Assembly: GCA_002898935.1 (NCBI GenBank)
Contig: BEII01000020.1
Coordinates: 1-11,206 of the forward strand
Direction: 5' to 3'
Length of the DNA: 11,206 nucleotides
DNA from: a bacterium HR32
GTDB taxonomy: Bacteria; Sysuimicrobiota; Sysuimicrobiia; Sysuimicrobiales; Sysuimicrobiaceae
Shown here: positions 1 to 5,933 of the stretch, piece after piece
Position numbering within the stretch: the stretch's first letter is position 1
Layout of the letters: each line of letters begins with the position of its first letter
Position numbers and translations under genes: made by a program
The notes under the pieces: model-generated
Database searches by the model: none
The model's input: only the letters and a program-made list of their open reading frames with translations
Told to the model about the DNA's origin: nothing

Positions 1-134
1 CCAGGTGGAAAACCCCCGCTGGGCCGGTAGCCCACCAGCCGGAGCGCCGCGGCCTCGTCCCGGTCCCGAGGCCGCGCCGCACGTAGCGGCATCACCCGCC
101 TCCAGTTCTCCCGGAGAACGTCTCTGAGCGACAT
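1..134 (-). CDS. Partial protein of unknown function, N-terminal 44 residues
   Basis: An open leftward frame starts with ATG at 134 and runs off the left edge. A GGAGGCGG ribosome site sits just upstream of the ATG, and third codon positions are mostly G or C like the neighbouring genes. The visible 44 residues begin MSLRDVLRENWRRVMPLRAA and are rich in Arg and Ala. I see no signal peptide, membrane segment or recognisable motif, and I do not recognise the family. It is divergent from the tRNA-Ser gene, so any promoter for it must lie in the 64 bases between them. The start is reasonably supported. That this is a real gene at all is only moderately certain because so little of it is visible. 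Confidence 0.45.
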   Translation of the reverse strand, partial: MSLRDVLRENWRRVMPLRAARPRDRDEAAALRLVGYRPSGGFPP

Positions 135-182
135 GTACCGCCTCCGCCCCCCAGTGTAGCGGTGTGGACGTCGGCTGCGCGC

Positions 183-188
183 TACAAT
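183..188 (+). promoter_or_regulatory. Probable -10 box of the tRNA-Ser promoter
   Basis: TACAAT matches the sigma-70 -10 consensus at five of six positions and lies ten bases before the first base of the mature tRNA. The surrounding DNA is very GC-rich, so an AT-rich hexamer here stands out. No good -35 hexamer is seen at 16-18 bases upstream. Confidence 0.4.
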
Positions 189-198
189 TGAGGAGGCC

Positions 199-287
199 GG
201 AGGGGTGCACCGAACTGGCTAAGGGGCCGGTCTCGAAAACCGGTGGGCCTTGCGCCCTTGTGGGTTCGAGTCCCACCCCCTCCGCCA
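199..287 (+). tRNA. tRNA-Ser, anticodon CGA, with encoded CCA
   Basis: The cloverleaf can be folded by hand. The acceptor stem GGAGGGG (199-205) pairs fully with CCCCTCC (277-283). The anticodon stem CCGGT (227-231) pairs with ACCGG (239-243) around a seven-base loop CTCGAAA with anticodon CGA at 234-236. A long variable arm has stem GGGC (245-248) pairing with GCCC (254-257), as expected for a class II serine tRNA. The T arm GTGGG/CCCAC (260-264/272-276) encloses TTCGAGT. The discriminator base is G284, and CCA follows at 285-287, so the 3' end is encoded. It reads UCG codons. It stands alone, between a leftward gene and the end of the MarR gene. Confidence 0.96.
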
Positions 288-330
288 CAGACCGGCCACG
301 AGGCAGTGCTGGTACGCGGCTCTGTCCCTC

Positions 331-357
331 CCCGGGGGCCGTGGTCACCGGCCCGGG
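331..357. terminator. GC-rich hairpin between tRNA-Ser and marR, possible terminator
   Basis: CCCGGG (331-336) pairs with CCCGGG (352-357), and CCG (339-341) pairs with CGG (349-351). There is a two-base bulge and a seven-base loop. It lies between the end of the rightward tRNA gene and the end of the leftward MarR gene, where a terminator for either would be expected. There is no run of T on either side, so it is not a classical intrinsic terminator. Palindromes of this kind also arise by chance in such GC-rich DNA. I see no gene in the rest of 288-431. Confidence 0.3.
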
Positions 358-431
358 TACAGCGGCGGGCTTCAGGCCGTACTTGACGAGCGCCGCCGAA
401 CAGCCCACCCGCCCTGGCCTTCCCACTCCGG

Positions 432-1100
432 TCAGCCCGCACGCACGAACCGCTTCCAGTTCGCCTCGGCCTGCTCCGCTGAGGCCGGCTGGTGGTCCTG
501 GCACTCCACCCGGAGCAGCCCGTCGCCGAAGGGGGCGTCCACGAAGGCGCAGTGGTGGGGGGCCTTCGGGTCGGGGTGCGCGTAGGGGCGGAAGTACGTG
601 CACGTCACACACATCCGGGACACCGGGATGCGGCCCGCCCTCTGCAGCTCCCGGATCGTCTTGAGGAGCACCCGTAGGAAGGCCGCCTGTTCGGCCTCCG
701 GCAACGCGCGGACCGCCCGCAGGAGGAACTCCGGCCAGCCCGCCAACCGGTCTGCCTCCCTCCGGCCCGCGGCGGTCAGCAACACCAACCGCGCCCGCCC
801 GTCCTCCGACACCCTCGCCTTCCGTACGAGCCCCTTGCGCACCAGCGCGTCCGTGGATTCGCTGGCGGTGGCTGCGCGCACGGCGAGCGCCTCCGCGACT
901 TCCGACACCCGCGCACCCCGGGGGCCCCGGAAGCGCAGGTAGCCCAGGATCTGCGCCTGCGTAGGCGTCAGGCCGCGCGCCCGCGATTCCCCCCACGCGT
1001 CGCTGCGCAGCGCGGTGGCGATACGCTCCAGCGCCTGAGCCACCCGCTCCGCCGTGCGCTCCCTGGACCCGAACGGACCTCCCCGCCCGCGGCTTCGCAC
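432..1100 (-). CDS. MarR-family winged-helix regulator with C-terminal four-cysteine module
   Basis: This 222-residue protein is longer than a typical MarR protein of about 140-160. The first 160 residues look like a MarR winged helix: LTPTQAQILGYLRFRGPRGA (44-63), then VSEVAEALAV (65-74) and ESTDALVRKGLVRKARVSEDGRARLVLLTAAG, which gives the recognition helix and the wing with its Asp-Gly-Arg turn. The tail carries Cys164-X2-Cys167, His182-His183-Cys184 and Cys200, and the phrase CAFVDAPFGD. This resembles a C-terminal module I recall on some MarR-type regulators. Four cysteines spaced this way suggest a bound zinc or iron-sulfur cluster, or a redox switch; that is inference. The GTG start at 1100 follows a GGGAGGAGG site. 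The gene is divergent from the cupredoxin gene, and the shared 64-base region holds a 21-bp inverted repeat, so self-regulation and control of the neighbour are likely. Confidence 0.88.
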   Translation of the reverse strand: MRSRGRGGPFGSRERTAERVAQALERIATALRSDAWGESRARGLTPTQAQILGYLRFRGPRGARVSEVAEALAVRAATASESTDALVRKGLVRKARVSEDGRARLVLLTAAGRREADRLAGWPEFLLRAVRALPEAEQAAFLRVLLKTIRELQRAGRIPVSRMCVTCTYFRPYAHPDPKAPHHCAFVDAPFGDGLLRVECQDHQPASAEQAEANWKRFVRAG

Positions 1101-1104
1101 GCCC

Positions 1105-1133
1105 TTGACGCCTCCTCCCTCCCATGCTACATA
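1105..1133 (+). promoter_or_regulatory. Candidate sigma-70 type promoter of the cupredoxin gene
   Basis: TTGACG (1105-1110) matches five of six -35 bases. It is followed after exactly 17 bases by TACATA (1128-1133), a weak -10 match with three of six consensus bases; CATACT, two bases further on, is an alternative. The start of transcription would fall near 1139-1141, inside the 21-bp inverted repeat. The -35 box lies just outside the GTG start of the divergent MarR gene. Confidence 0.45.
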
Positions 1134-1151
1134 CTTAGGAGTCCAAAATAT
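1131..1151. promoter_or_regulatory. 21-bp inverted repeat, probable MarR operator
   Basis: The 21 bases centred on G1141 form an inverted repeat with eight of ten arm positions complementary: ATA-TT-GGA on the left pairs with TCC-AA-TAT on the right, with mismatches at arm positions four and seven from the centre. It is notably AT-rich for this window. It lies between the divergent marR-type and cupredoxin genes, and overlaps the expected start of cupredoxin transcription. Length and symmetry fit a site for a dimeric winged-helix repressor. Binding is inferred, not shown. Confidence 0.55.
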
Positions 1152-1164
1152 CGGAGGTGGGACC

Positions 1165-1572
1165 GTGCGAACCCGACTGCCCCGCGTCCTCGCCGCTGTC
1201 GCCCTGGCCCTGAGTCTGGTCTTCCTGCCCGGCCCTGCGCCCTCAAGCCCCGCGCCCGTGCGGCGCTACCAGATCACCATGAAGTTCTGGAAGGCCACGG
1301 TGGCGGGAGTCTCCACCATCGCGGTGACCAACCTGCCCGCGGACGCCTTCGCCTACGAGGGCGAGACCGTGGAGTTCGTCGTGCGCAACGAGAGCCCCAT
1401 CCCGGAGGGCTTCGCCATTGACGCCTTCGGCATCAAAGAGGTCCTGCAACCGAAGCAGGCGAAGACGGTGCGGGTCCGGAACGTGCGCGCGGGGGCCTAC
1501 ACCATCTACTGCCACCTGCACCCCATGAGCGTGCACTACACGGGAACGCTCCTCGTGGCGCCCCGGCGGTGA
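1165..1572 (+). CDS. Exported cupredoxin-fold protein with atypical copper ligands
   Basis: This is a 135-residue protein. A GTG start is chosen at 1165 because GGAGGTGG sits right before it and a signal peptide follows immediately: RTR, then a hydrophobic run to about residue 22. The start upstream at 1054 in the same frame would run through the promoter and the MarR gene. The mature part looks like a small cupredoxin beta-sandwich, with FAYEGETVEFVVRNESPIPEGFAIDAFGI in the middle and YCHLHPMSVHYTGTLLV at the end. Cys116, His119 and then His124 or Met121 fit the C-terminal copper-binding loop. The only histidines are 117, 119 and 124. The upstream His ligand normally found before the GF(A/S)I stretch is absent, and Glu81 stands close to that place. 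A role in copper binding or electron transfer outside the membrane is likely but unproven. It is divergent from the MarR regulator and probably controlled by it. Confidence 0.85.
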   Translation: MRTRLPRVLAAVALALSLVFLPGPAPSSPAPVRRYQITMKFWKATVAGVSTIAVTNLPADAFAYEGETVEFVVRNESPIPEGFAIDAFGIKEVLQPKQAKTVRVRNVRAGAYTIYCHLHPMSVHYTGTLLVAPRR

Positions 1573-1577
1573 GGACT

Positions 1578-1610
1578 CGGGAGGGCCGGTCCTCTCCTCC
1601 GGCCCTCCCG
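1578..1610. terminator. Strong 12-bp hairpin between convergent genes
   Basis: Bases 1578-1589 pair perfectly with 1599-1610 (arm CGGGAGGGCCGG) around a nine-base pyrimidine loop. The hairpin begins six bases after the cupredoxin stop codon and ends 13 bases before the stop of the convergent leftward gene. It can serve both directions. No T-run follows on either strand, so it may act as a Rho-aided terminator or an mRNA 3' end stabiliser. Confidence 0.6.
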
Positions 1611-1623
1611 TCCCTGCGGAGCC

Positions 1624-2070
1624 CTAAATCCTCAGGTCGATGATGGCGGACACGCCGACCCCGACCACCCGCCGCAGGCTGCGCCACGGCTCCAGGCTGT
1701 CCACCGGGATCAGCGCCCGGATCTGGAAGACCCCCTGGTAGTTGGCGTCCAGGGCCGCCACCGCCTGGACCCGCTGCACCGCGGCCCGCGGCCCTGCCAC
1801 CTGCGCAGCACCAATGGTGGCCCGCCCGGGGGCGTCCAGGCCGATGGAGATGCTCAAGATGGGGACGACCTTCGTCGTCTGCTGCGTCGCCACGTCCCGC
1901 GACAGCAGCAAAGAGTTGATGAAGTCGTTGATCTGCGGCCCGAAGGTGCGGACCGCGTAGCCGACCCCGAACACCTTGATGATCTGCAGGATGTCCTGCG
2001 CGTGCGCCACACCCCCGCCCACGACGAGGGCTGCGGCCAACACGACCGCCGCCAGCCGGGTCCTCCGCAT
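1624..2070 (-). CDS. Exported protein of unknown function, 148 residues
   Basis: ATG at 2070 is preceded by GGGAGGAGGG at good spacing. Residues 1-24 are a clear signal peptide: MRRTR, a hydrophobic core, then a cleavage site after AHA. The mature part is about 124 residues with alternating hydrophobic residues, for example VVPILSISIGLDAPGRATIG, IGAAQVAGPRAAVQRVQAVA and VVGVGVSAIIDLRI at the extreme C-terminus. This pattern suggests mostly beta structure. There are no cysteines and no membrane segment after the signal. I do not recognise the family. It is the last gene of a leftward cluster, 26 bases after the gene at 2097-2654, which also encodes an exported protein. The two may act together in or outside the cell envelope, but no function can be assigned. 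Confidence 0.72.
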   Translation of the reverse strand: MRRTRLAAVVLAAALVVGGGVAHAQDILQIIKVFGVGYAVRTFGPQINDFINSLLLSRDVATQQTTKVVPILSISIGLDAPGRATIGAAQVAGPRAAVQRVQAVAALDANYQGVFQIRALIPVDSLEPWRSLRRVVGVGVSAIIDLRI

Positions 2071-2096
2071 GCAAACCCTCCTCCCGAAGCGTCTCG

Positions 2097-2654
2097 TTAG
2101 GGGTACGCACCCGCGCCCCGGCCGGTTCCCGCCTCCGCCCGCACCGCGGACGGCCTGGGCTTGAAGACGCCCACGACCGCCACCTCTGCACCCCGCGCGC
2201 CCCGCCGCAGCCCCACCAACAGCCCCTTGCTCGTCCACTCCAGGTAGCCACCCCCCAGCCATTCGGGGTTGGTGTCGTAGGCGCGCAGGAACTCCACCAG
2301 GGTGCTCCCGACCCCCACTCCGCCCCGCAGCTTGAAGCGGGGGTCGTCCGTCACCACCGCCAGCACCAGGCCCGGGGTCTGGGTGGCCTCCCGCTTGTCC
2401 TCGTAGAAGTAGTAGTCGTACGCGCAGATCCCCACCCCGTCGTCCACGTTGCAGACCTCCCGGCCGGCTTCCCGCGCCTGGTCCCGCGTCTGCCCGAACC
2501 CCTGCGCCACCCGGACCACCTCGTCCATGGCCATGCCGATGCGCGCCGCCCCAATAGCCTCTCCCGGCAGGATGTCCGAGCCCGGCTGCTGCGCCCGCAG
2601 GGGGAGCCCCACCGCCAGCACCGCCAACCCCACCAGCCACCCGATCCCCTTCAT
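2097..2654 (-). CDS. Exported protein of unknown function with two GxxxG-type repeats and a Cys pair
   Basis: ATG at 2654 is chosen over a more distant in-frame ATG at 2717 because GGAGGGG lies just upstream of it and a signal peptide starts directly: MKGIGWLVGLAVLAVGLPLRA, with cleavage probable near AQQ at 21-23. The mature protein shows ILPGEAIGAARIGMAMDEVV (28-47) and, further on, LRGGVGVGSTLVEFLRAYD (109-127). This is the pattern of a loosely conserved exported family in which a PG..(L/I)G...(L/I)GM turn and helix occurs, followed by a second VG(S/T)TL.E half. Cys68 and Cys77 could form a disulfide outside the cytoplasm. The tail after residue 168 is rich in Gly, Ala and Pro and may be disordered. 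The gene lies between the broken membrane gene and the other exported protein with 26-base gaps, so all three are probably one transcript. The function is unknown. Confidence 0.75.
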   Translation of the reverse strand: MKGIGWLVGLAVLAVGLPLRAQQPGSDILPGEAIGAARIGMAMDEVVRVAQGFGQTRDQAREAGREVCNVDDGVGICAYDYYFYEDKREATQTPGLVLAVVTDDPRFKLRGGVGVGSTLVEFLRAYDTNPEWLGGGYLEWTSKGLLVGLRRGARGAEVAVVGVFKPRPSAVRAEAGTGRGAGAYP

Positions 2655-2680
2655 GCGACCCCTCCGTCGAACCCTCGTCT

Positions 2681-3380
2681 CTAGGGTCTCGCCTTGCCAC
2701 CGCGGTCGGCAAGCCAACGGGGCTTCCTGCCCCTACCGGTCACCACCCGGCAGGCCGCGGCGGCCGCCGCAGCGTAGCCAGCCAGGTACGGCAAGGACGG
2801 GAACGCCTGGGGTCGGGCGGCCACCGCAGCCTGCCACCCCTCCACCAGCCGGCCGAGCGCCGGGCTCAACACCGCCCACAGCGCGACCATGGCACCCCCA
2901 AGCGCCAACAGTACGGCCAGTGTGTCCATCCGCACCGGCAGGCCCGCCTCGCCCCTCCAGGTCAGACTCGCCCCGAACGCCATCAGCAGGACCGCGGCAC
3001 TCAGTGGCGCCCAAACCGGTGCCCACCAGGGGAAGCGGGATCAGGAACAGGAGATCCCAGTCCGTCAGCGACCGAGGCCAGCCAAGGAGGGCGCGCAGCC
3101 ACCCGTAGTACGCCAGGTCCCACGCACCCCACCCGTACAGGAACCAGCCCCACCGGGCCGGCCGCGTCGTCCCCGCCACCTGGCCGACCGCGAACAGCAT
3201 GGCCAGCGTGGCCGCTTCCCGGCCCATCTCCACCCAGACCACCGCGTCGAGCCGGGTCGGCGCGTCCTGGAGCAGGTCGCGGATGCCGTACAGCTGCCGG
3301 AGGTAGCGCACCACCGCGGCTTCCACGTACGCCATGGCCACGGCGTACACGCTCACCCACGCAAGCCTCGAAGCGAACAC
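2681..3380 (-). pseudogene. Conserved multi-pass membrane protein, split by a one-base frameshift
   Basis: The GTG start at 3380 follows a GGAGGTG site. The first 116 codons encode a hydrophobic protein with phrases I associate with a conserved membrane protein of unknown function: AMAYVEAAVVRYLRQLYG, EMGREAATLAMLFA and WDLAYYGWLRALLGWPRSL followed by DWDLLFLIPLP. At the CCCC run (3029-3032) the frame changes. Dropping one C continues directly as WWAPVWAPLSAAVLLMAFGA, with more membrane segments (MDTLAVLLALGGAMVALWAV and LPYLAGYAAAAAAACRVV) to TAG at 2681. Without the shift the protein turns into low-complexity Gly/Arg-rich sequence. The repaired product would be 232 residues with about six membrane helices. 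Either the gene is newly broken, or there is a sequence error, or the ribosome slips at CCC-C. It is the first gene of a three-gene leftward cluster and diverges from the YjbQ gene. Confidence 0.75.
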
Positions 3381-3399
3381 GCCACCTCACCTCCCGCGT

Positions 3400-3418
3400 C
3401 TTTCAAGGCCCTTGGAAG
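3400..3418. promoter_or_regulatory. 19-bp inverted repeat between divergent genes
   Basis: Centred on C3409, the left arm CTTTCAAGG pairs with the right arm CCTTGGAAG at eight of nine positions; the ninth is a T-G wobble. It sits in the 76-base region between the leftward membrane gene (start 3380) and the rightward YjbQ gene (start 3457). A regulator site serving one or both genes is possible. No clear -35/-10 pair is visible around it. Confidence 0.35.
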
Positions 3419-3456
3419 GAGCTTCTCGCCGTGCCACCCTGGAGAGGGAGGACACC

Positions 3457-3846
3457 ATGGAGTTCACCGTCCGCACGAGGCGCAAGCGCGAGCTCGTGGA
3501 CATCACGGACCGGGTCCAGCAGGCGGTCAGGGCCCAAGAGGTCTCCGAGGGGCTGTGCTGCGTGTACGTCCCCCACGCCACGGCCGCGGTGGTGGTCAAC
3601 GAGAACGCGGACCCGCAGGTCTGCGAGGACCTCCTGGACGCCCTCGAGAAGCTTTTCCCCGACGGCGTGTGGAGGCACGACCGGGTGGACGGCAACGCCA
3701 GCGCGCACCTGAAGGCCTCCGTGGTGGGCCCGAGCAAGGTGATTCCCGTGGTGGGCGGCCGGCTCGCCCTGGGCCGCTGGCAGGCCGTGATGCTGGCGGA
3801 GTTCGACGGCCCTCGGGAGCGCCGGGTGGTCGTGGTCGTCCGGTAG
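3457..3846 (+). CDS. YjbQ / UPF0047 family protein
   Basis: The 129-residue length is close to the usual size for this family. ATG at 3457 is preceded by GGAGAGGGAGG, and the conserved part begins right there, so in-frame starts further upstream are rejected. The family signatures are present: CCVYVPHATAAVVVNENADP (34-53), HDRVDGNASAHLKASVVGPS (74-93) and GRLALGRWQAVMLAEFDGPR (101-120). His40, His74 and His84 and the Glu115-Phe-Asp stretch are the conserved polar residues likely to form the site. Members form small compact oligomers. Some have been reported to have weak thiamine-phosphate synthase activity, so databases often call them secondary thiamine-phosphate synthase; the true role is not settled. 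It stands alone on its strand, divergent from the membrane gene and convergent with the DNA ligase gene with 12 bases between stops. Confidence 0.93.
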   Translation: MEFTVRTRRKRELVDITDRVQQAVRAQEVSEGLCCVYVPHATAAVVVNENADPQVCEDLLDALEKLFPDGVWRHDRVDGNASAHLKASVVGPSKVIPVVGGRLALGRWQAVMLAEFDGPRERRVVVVVR

Positions 3847-3858
3847 ACGCGCCCGCAG

Positions 3859-5628
3859 CTAGCCTTCCGACTCCGCCACGCGGACCGCGCGCCCCCGCGC
3901 CCGCCGGTACATCTCCCAGATCTCGTCCACCGTGGTGGCGTCCTCCGGCCGCTTGTCGTCCCGGTAGCGGCCCGTGAAGCGCGGGAACCGCAATGCCAGC
4001 CCAGCGCCCTCCCGCGCCCGGCCCCACGCCACCGTGTGCACGGGCGACAGGGTGATCTCCGCCCCCACCACCTCCAGCACCACCGCGGGCTCGAACCACA
4101 CGTCCGGTTCCATGCGGGAGTCCACCCGCGCTGGCCGACGGCTGACCTCGTACGGCCGCAGCCGCCTGGGCAGCTCCACCAGGTCCTCGTCCGAGAACCC
4201 GCTGCCGACTTTGCAGAAGGTCGGGAACCGGTCGGCCTCTGGGTCGTAGGCGGCCACCAGCAGGGCACCGTACGTCCCCCTGCGCCGGCCGCGTCCGTAG
4301 AAGGCGCCCACCACCACCAGGTCCAGGGTGTCCTGCAACTCCGTGCGGTACTCGCGCTTGTGCTTGATCCACAGCCAGCCGCGCGCTCCTGCCTGGTAGG
4401 CGGCGTCCTCGGCCACGGACTTGCACAGAACCCCCTCGCAGCCGTCCGCGATGGCCTGTTCGAAGAACGCCTCCAGCTCCTCCGCGCTCGCCACGAGTTT
4501 CCACGTGGCCAGCTGCAGCCGCTCGCTGGGTTTGATGGCGCGCTCCAACGCCCGCCGCCGCTCCAGGTACGGCCTGCGGGTCAGGTCACCCTCCTCCCCG
4601 TACAGCAGGTCGAAGCAGAACAACCCCACGGGGATCCGCTGTGCCGCTTCTTCGATCCCGTACTTCCGGCGCCGCTGCATGAGCTCCTGGAACGGACGCA
4701 GTTCGCCTGTATCGGGGTCCACGGCCACGATCTCCGCTTCCAGGATGGCCCGCTTGGGACGCAGGCCGGTCTGCAGCAGCTCCACGGCGTCAGGGAACTG
4801 CTCGGTGATGTTCTCCAGCCGGCGGGAGAACAGCAGGATCCGGCCGTCGAGCCGGTGCGCCTGCACCCGCTCGCCGTCGTACTTGTACTCCACCGCACAC
4901 CTGCCCCCCAGTTTGGCGAGGATCTCCTCCGCGGTACCCAGGCGCTGCGCCAGCATGGGCCGGACCGGGTTTCCGGGCCGGACCTCCATCCGTTCGACCG
5001 CGGAGATCCCGCCCCGCGCCAGGGTCTCCGCCACCAGCCCCAGGTCCGAGCAGATGTTGTAGGCCCGCTCAAGGGGAACGCGGTTGGCCCGTCCTCCCGC
5101 GTACACCTCTGCCAGCGCGTCCAGGATGGACGCATCGCCCACTCCCAGGCGCAGCTTCCCCGTGACGGTCCGTACCAGGTACCGCGCCTCCAGCGGCGTC
5201 GCGCGGCGCAGCAACTCCGCCAGGGCGGTGATCTTCTGGGTCTGGGCTCCCTTGCCAGCGGCCTGGGCGATGGCTTCCAGGTGGGAGAACACCTCCTCGA
5301 CCGTGAGGTGCGACCGGCGCGCTCCCCGCTCGGCCAGCAGCTCCTCAGCCACCGAGCCCAGGTCTCCCCGCCGGCGCAGCGCCGACTGGACCTTCTCCTC
5401 GGCTACCGCCGCCGCCTCCGCCACCGCCCGCGCAGCGAGCTTCTCCGCGAGCCCGATCTCCACCCCCGCGAAGTCTGGCGCGATCTTGCCCTGGCAGAGG
5501 TACACCACCTTGCGCAGGAGGGCCTTGGGGGTATCCCGGAACAGCCCGGCCAGCTCCTCGATGAGCTTCAGCCGCGCGGAGGTCTCCTCGAGCCGCTGGT
5601 AGGTGCGTGCGAGGCGCGCGTACTCCAC
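3859..5628 (-). CDS. ATP-dependent DNA ligase, archaeal / LigB type
   Basis: This 589-residue enzyme seals nicks in duplex DNA using ATP. The N-terminal ~215 residues look like the alpha-helical DNA-binding domain of replicative-type ligases, including TGKLRLGVGDASILDALAEV (156-175). The adenylation domain has motif I EYKYDGER with catalytic Lys249, motif III FSRRLENIT (267-275), motif IIIa FCFDLLYG (337-344), motif IV EGVLCK (398-403) and motif V WLWIKHKREY (418-427). The OB domain follows and contains the RFPRFTGRYRDDK region near the C-terminus. Length and layout match archaeal ligases and the LigB type found in some bacteria rather than the short LigD or the NAD-dependent LigA. A GTG start at 5628 is used. 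It lies seven bases after the stop of the 67-residue upstream gene, so the two are cotranscribed and may be translationally coupled; the ribosome site (GGGGGAA) overlaps the upstream stop. A repair role beside a separate LigA is likely. Confidence 0.96.
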   Translation of the reverse strand: MEYARLARTYQRLEETSARLKLIEELAGLFRDTPKALLRKVVYLCQGKIAPDFAGVEIGLAEKLAARAVAEAAAVAEEKVQSALRRRGDLGSVAEELLAERGARRSHLTVEEVFSHLEAIAQAAGKGAQTQKITALAELLRRATPLEARYLVRTVTGKLRLGVGDASILDALAEVYAGGRANRVPLERAYNICSDLGLVAETLARGGISAVERMEVRPGNPVRPMLAQRLGTAEEILAKLGGRCAVEYKYDGERVQAHRLDGRILLFSRRLENITEQFPDAVELLQTGLRPKRAILEAEIVAVDPDTGELRPFQELMQRRRKYGIEEAAQRIPVGLFCFDLLYGEEGDLTRRPYLERRRALERAIKPSERLQLATWKLVASAEELEAFFEQAIADGCEGVLCKSVAEDAAYQAGARGWLWIKHKREYRTELQDTLDLVVVGAFYGRGRRRGTYGALLVAAYDPEADRFPTFCKVGSGFSDEDLVELPRRLRPYEVSRRPARVDSRMEPDVWFEPAVVLEVVGAEITLSPVHTVAWGRAREGAGLALRFPRFTGRYRDDKRPEDATTVDEIWEMYRRARGRAVRVAESEG

Positions 5629-5635
5629 GGGGTGT

Positions 5636-5839
5636 CTATTCCCCCTGGGACCGCAGGAGCTCGTGGACCGGCCGTCCCAGCAACAACCTGCCGAGTTTGC
5701 GGTGGCCGACCTTCAGGTAGTGACGCCGCCACACCTCCACCACGTCCTCCTTGGTGCGCGCGGCGTCCAGCTCGCCCTTCACCTGCTCAAGGTAGCGGCG
5801 CTCCTCCTCGGGATCCGCGAACACCGGTTCCCTCGGCAT
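5636..5839 (-). CDS. Small charged protein of unknown function upstream of the ligase
   Basis: This is a 67-residue protein. ATG at 5839 is preceded by GGGAGGGAAGA. The sequence is strongly charged and predicted helical, for example DPEEERRYLEQVKGELDAAR (9-28) followed by TKEDVVEVWRRHYLKVGHRK (29-48) and LGRLLLGRPVHELLRSQ. There is no signal peptide, membrane segment or cysteine. I do not recognise a family. The codon use matches the neighbours, and the stop lies seven bases before the ligase start, so the pair is an operon. A ligase- or DNA-associated helper role would be a guess from position alone. Confidence 0.7.
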   Translation of the reverse strand: MPREPVFADPEEERRYLEQVKGELDAARTKEDVVEVWRRHYLKVGHRKLGRLLLGRPVHELLRSQGE

Positions 5840-5921
5840 GGTCTTCCCTCCCGAGCGCTTGGTACTCTGGCCTTCGACGGCGACAGGGCGGCCTCCTCGC
5901 CCGGCCTTTCCGCCGGAAGCG

Positions 5922-5927
5922 TATCAT
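5922..5927 (+). promoter_or_regulatory. -10 box of proB, placed for a leaderless transcript
   Basis: TATCAT matches five of six -10 bases and stands out in GC-rich DNA. Only six bases (GCAGGT) separate it from the proB GTG, so transcription should begin at or next to the first base of the start codon. No good -35 box is visible. An 11-base palindrome TTCCG-C-CGGAA (5908-5918) lies directly upstream and could be an operator or chance. The rest of 5840-5933 shows nothing clear for the divergent gene. Confidence 0.5.
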
Positions 5928-5933
5928 GCAGGT

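Noticed and set aside
1054..1164. Upstream in-frame ATG for the cupredoxin
   Set aside because: It would place coding sequence inside the MarR gene, the promoter and the inverted repeat. GTG 1165 has a strong ribosome site and directly starts a signal peptide.
2889..3977. A 362-codon rightward frame across the membrane gene and yjbQ
   Set aside because: It runs antisense to the split membrane gene and then through yjbQ out of frame; the composition is typical of a shadow frame with no ribosome site.
5838..5933. ATG at 5838 as the proB start
   Set aside because: It overlaps the start codon of the divergent 67-residue gene, has no ribosome site, and would add 32 Pro-rich residues not expected in glutamate kinases.
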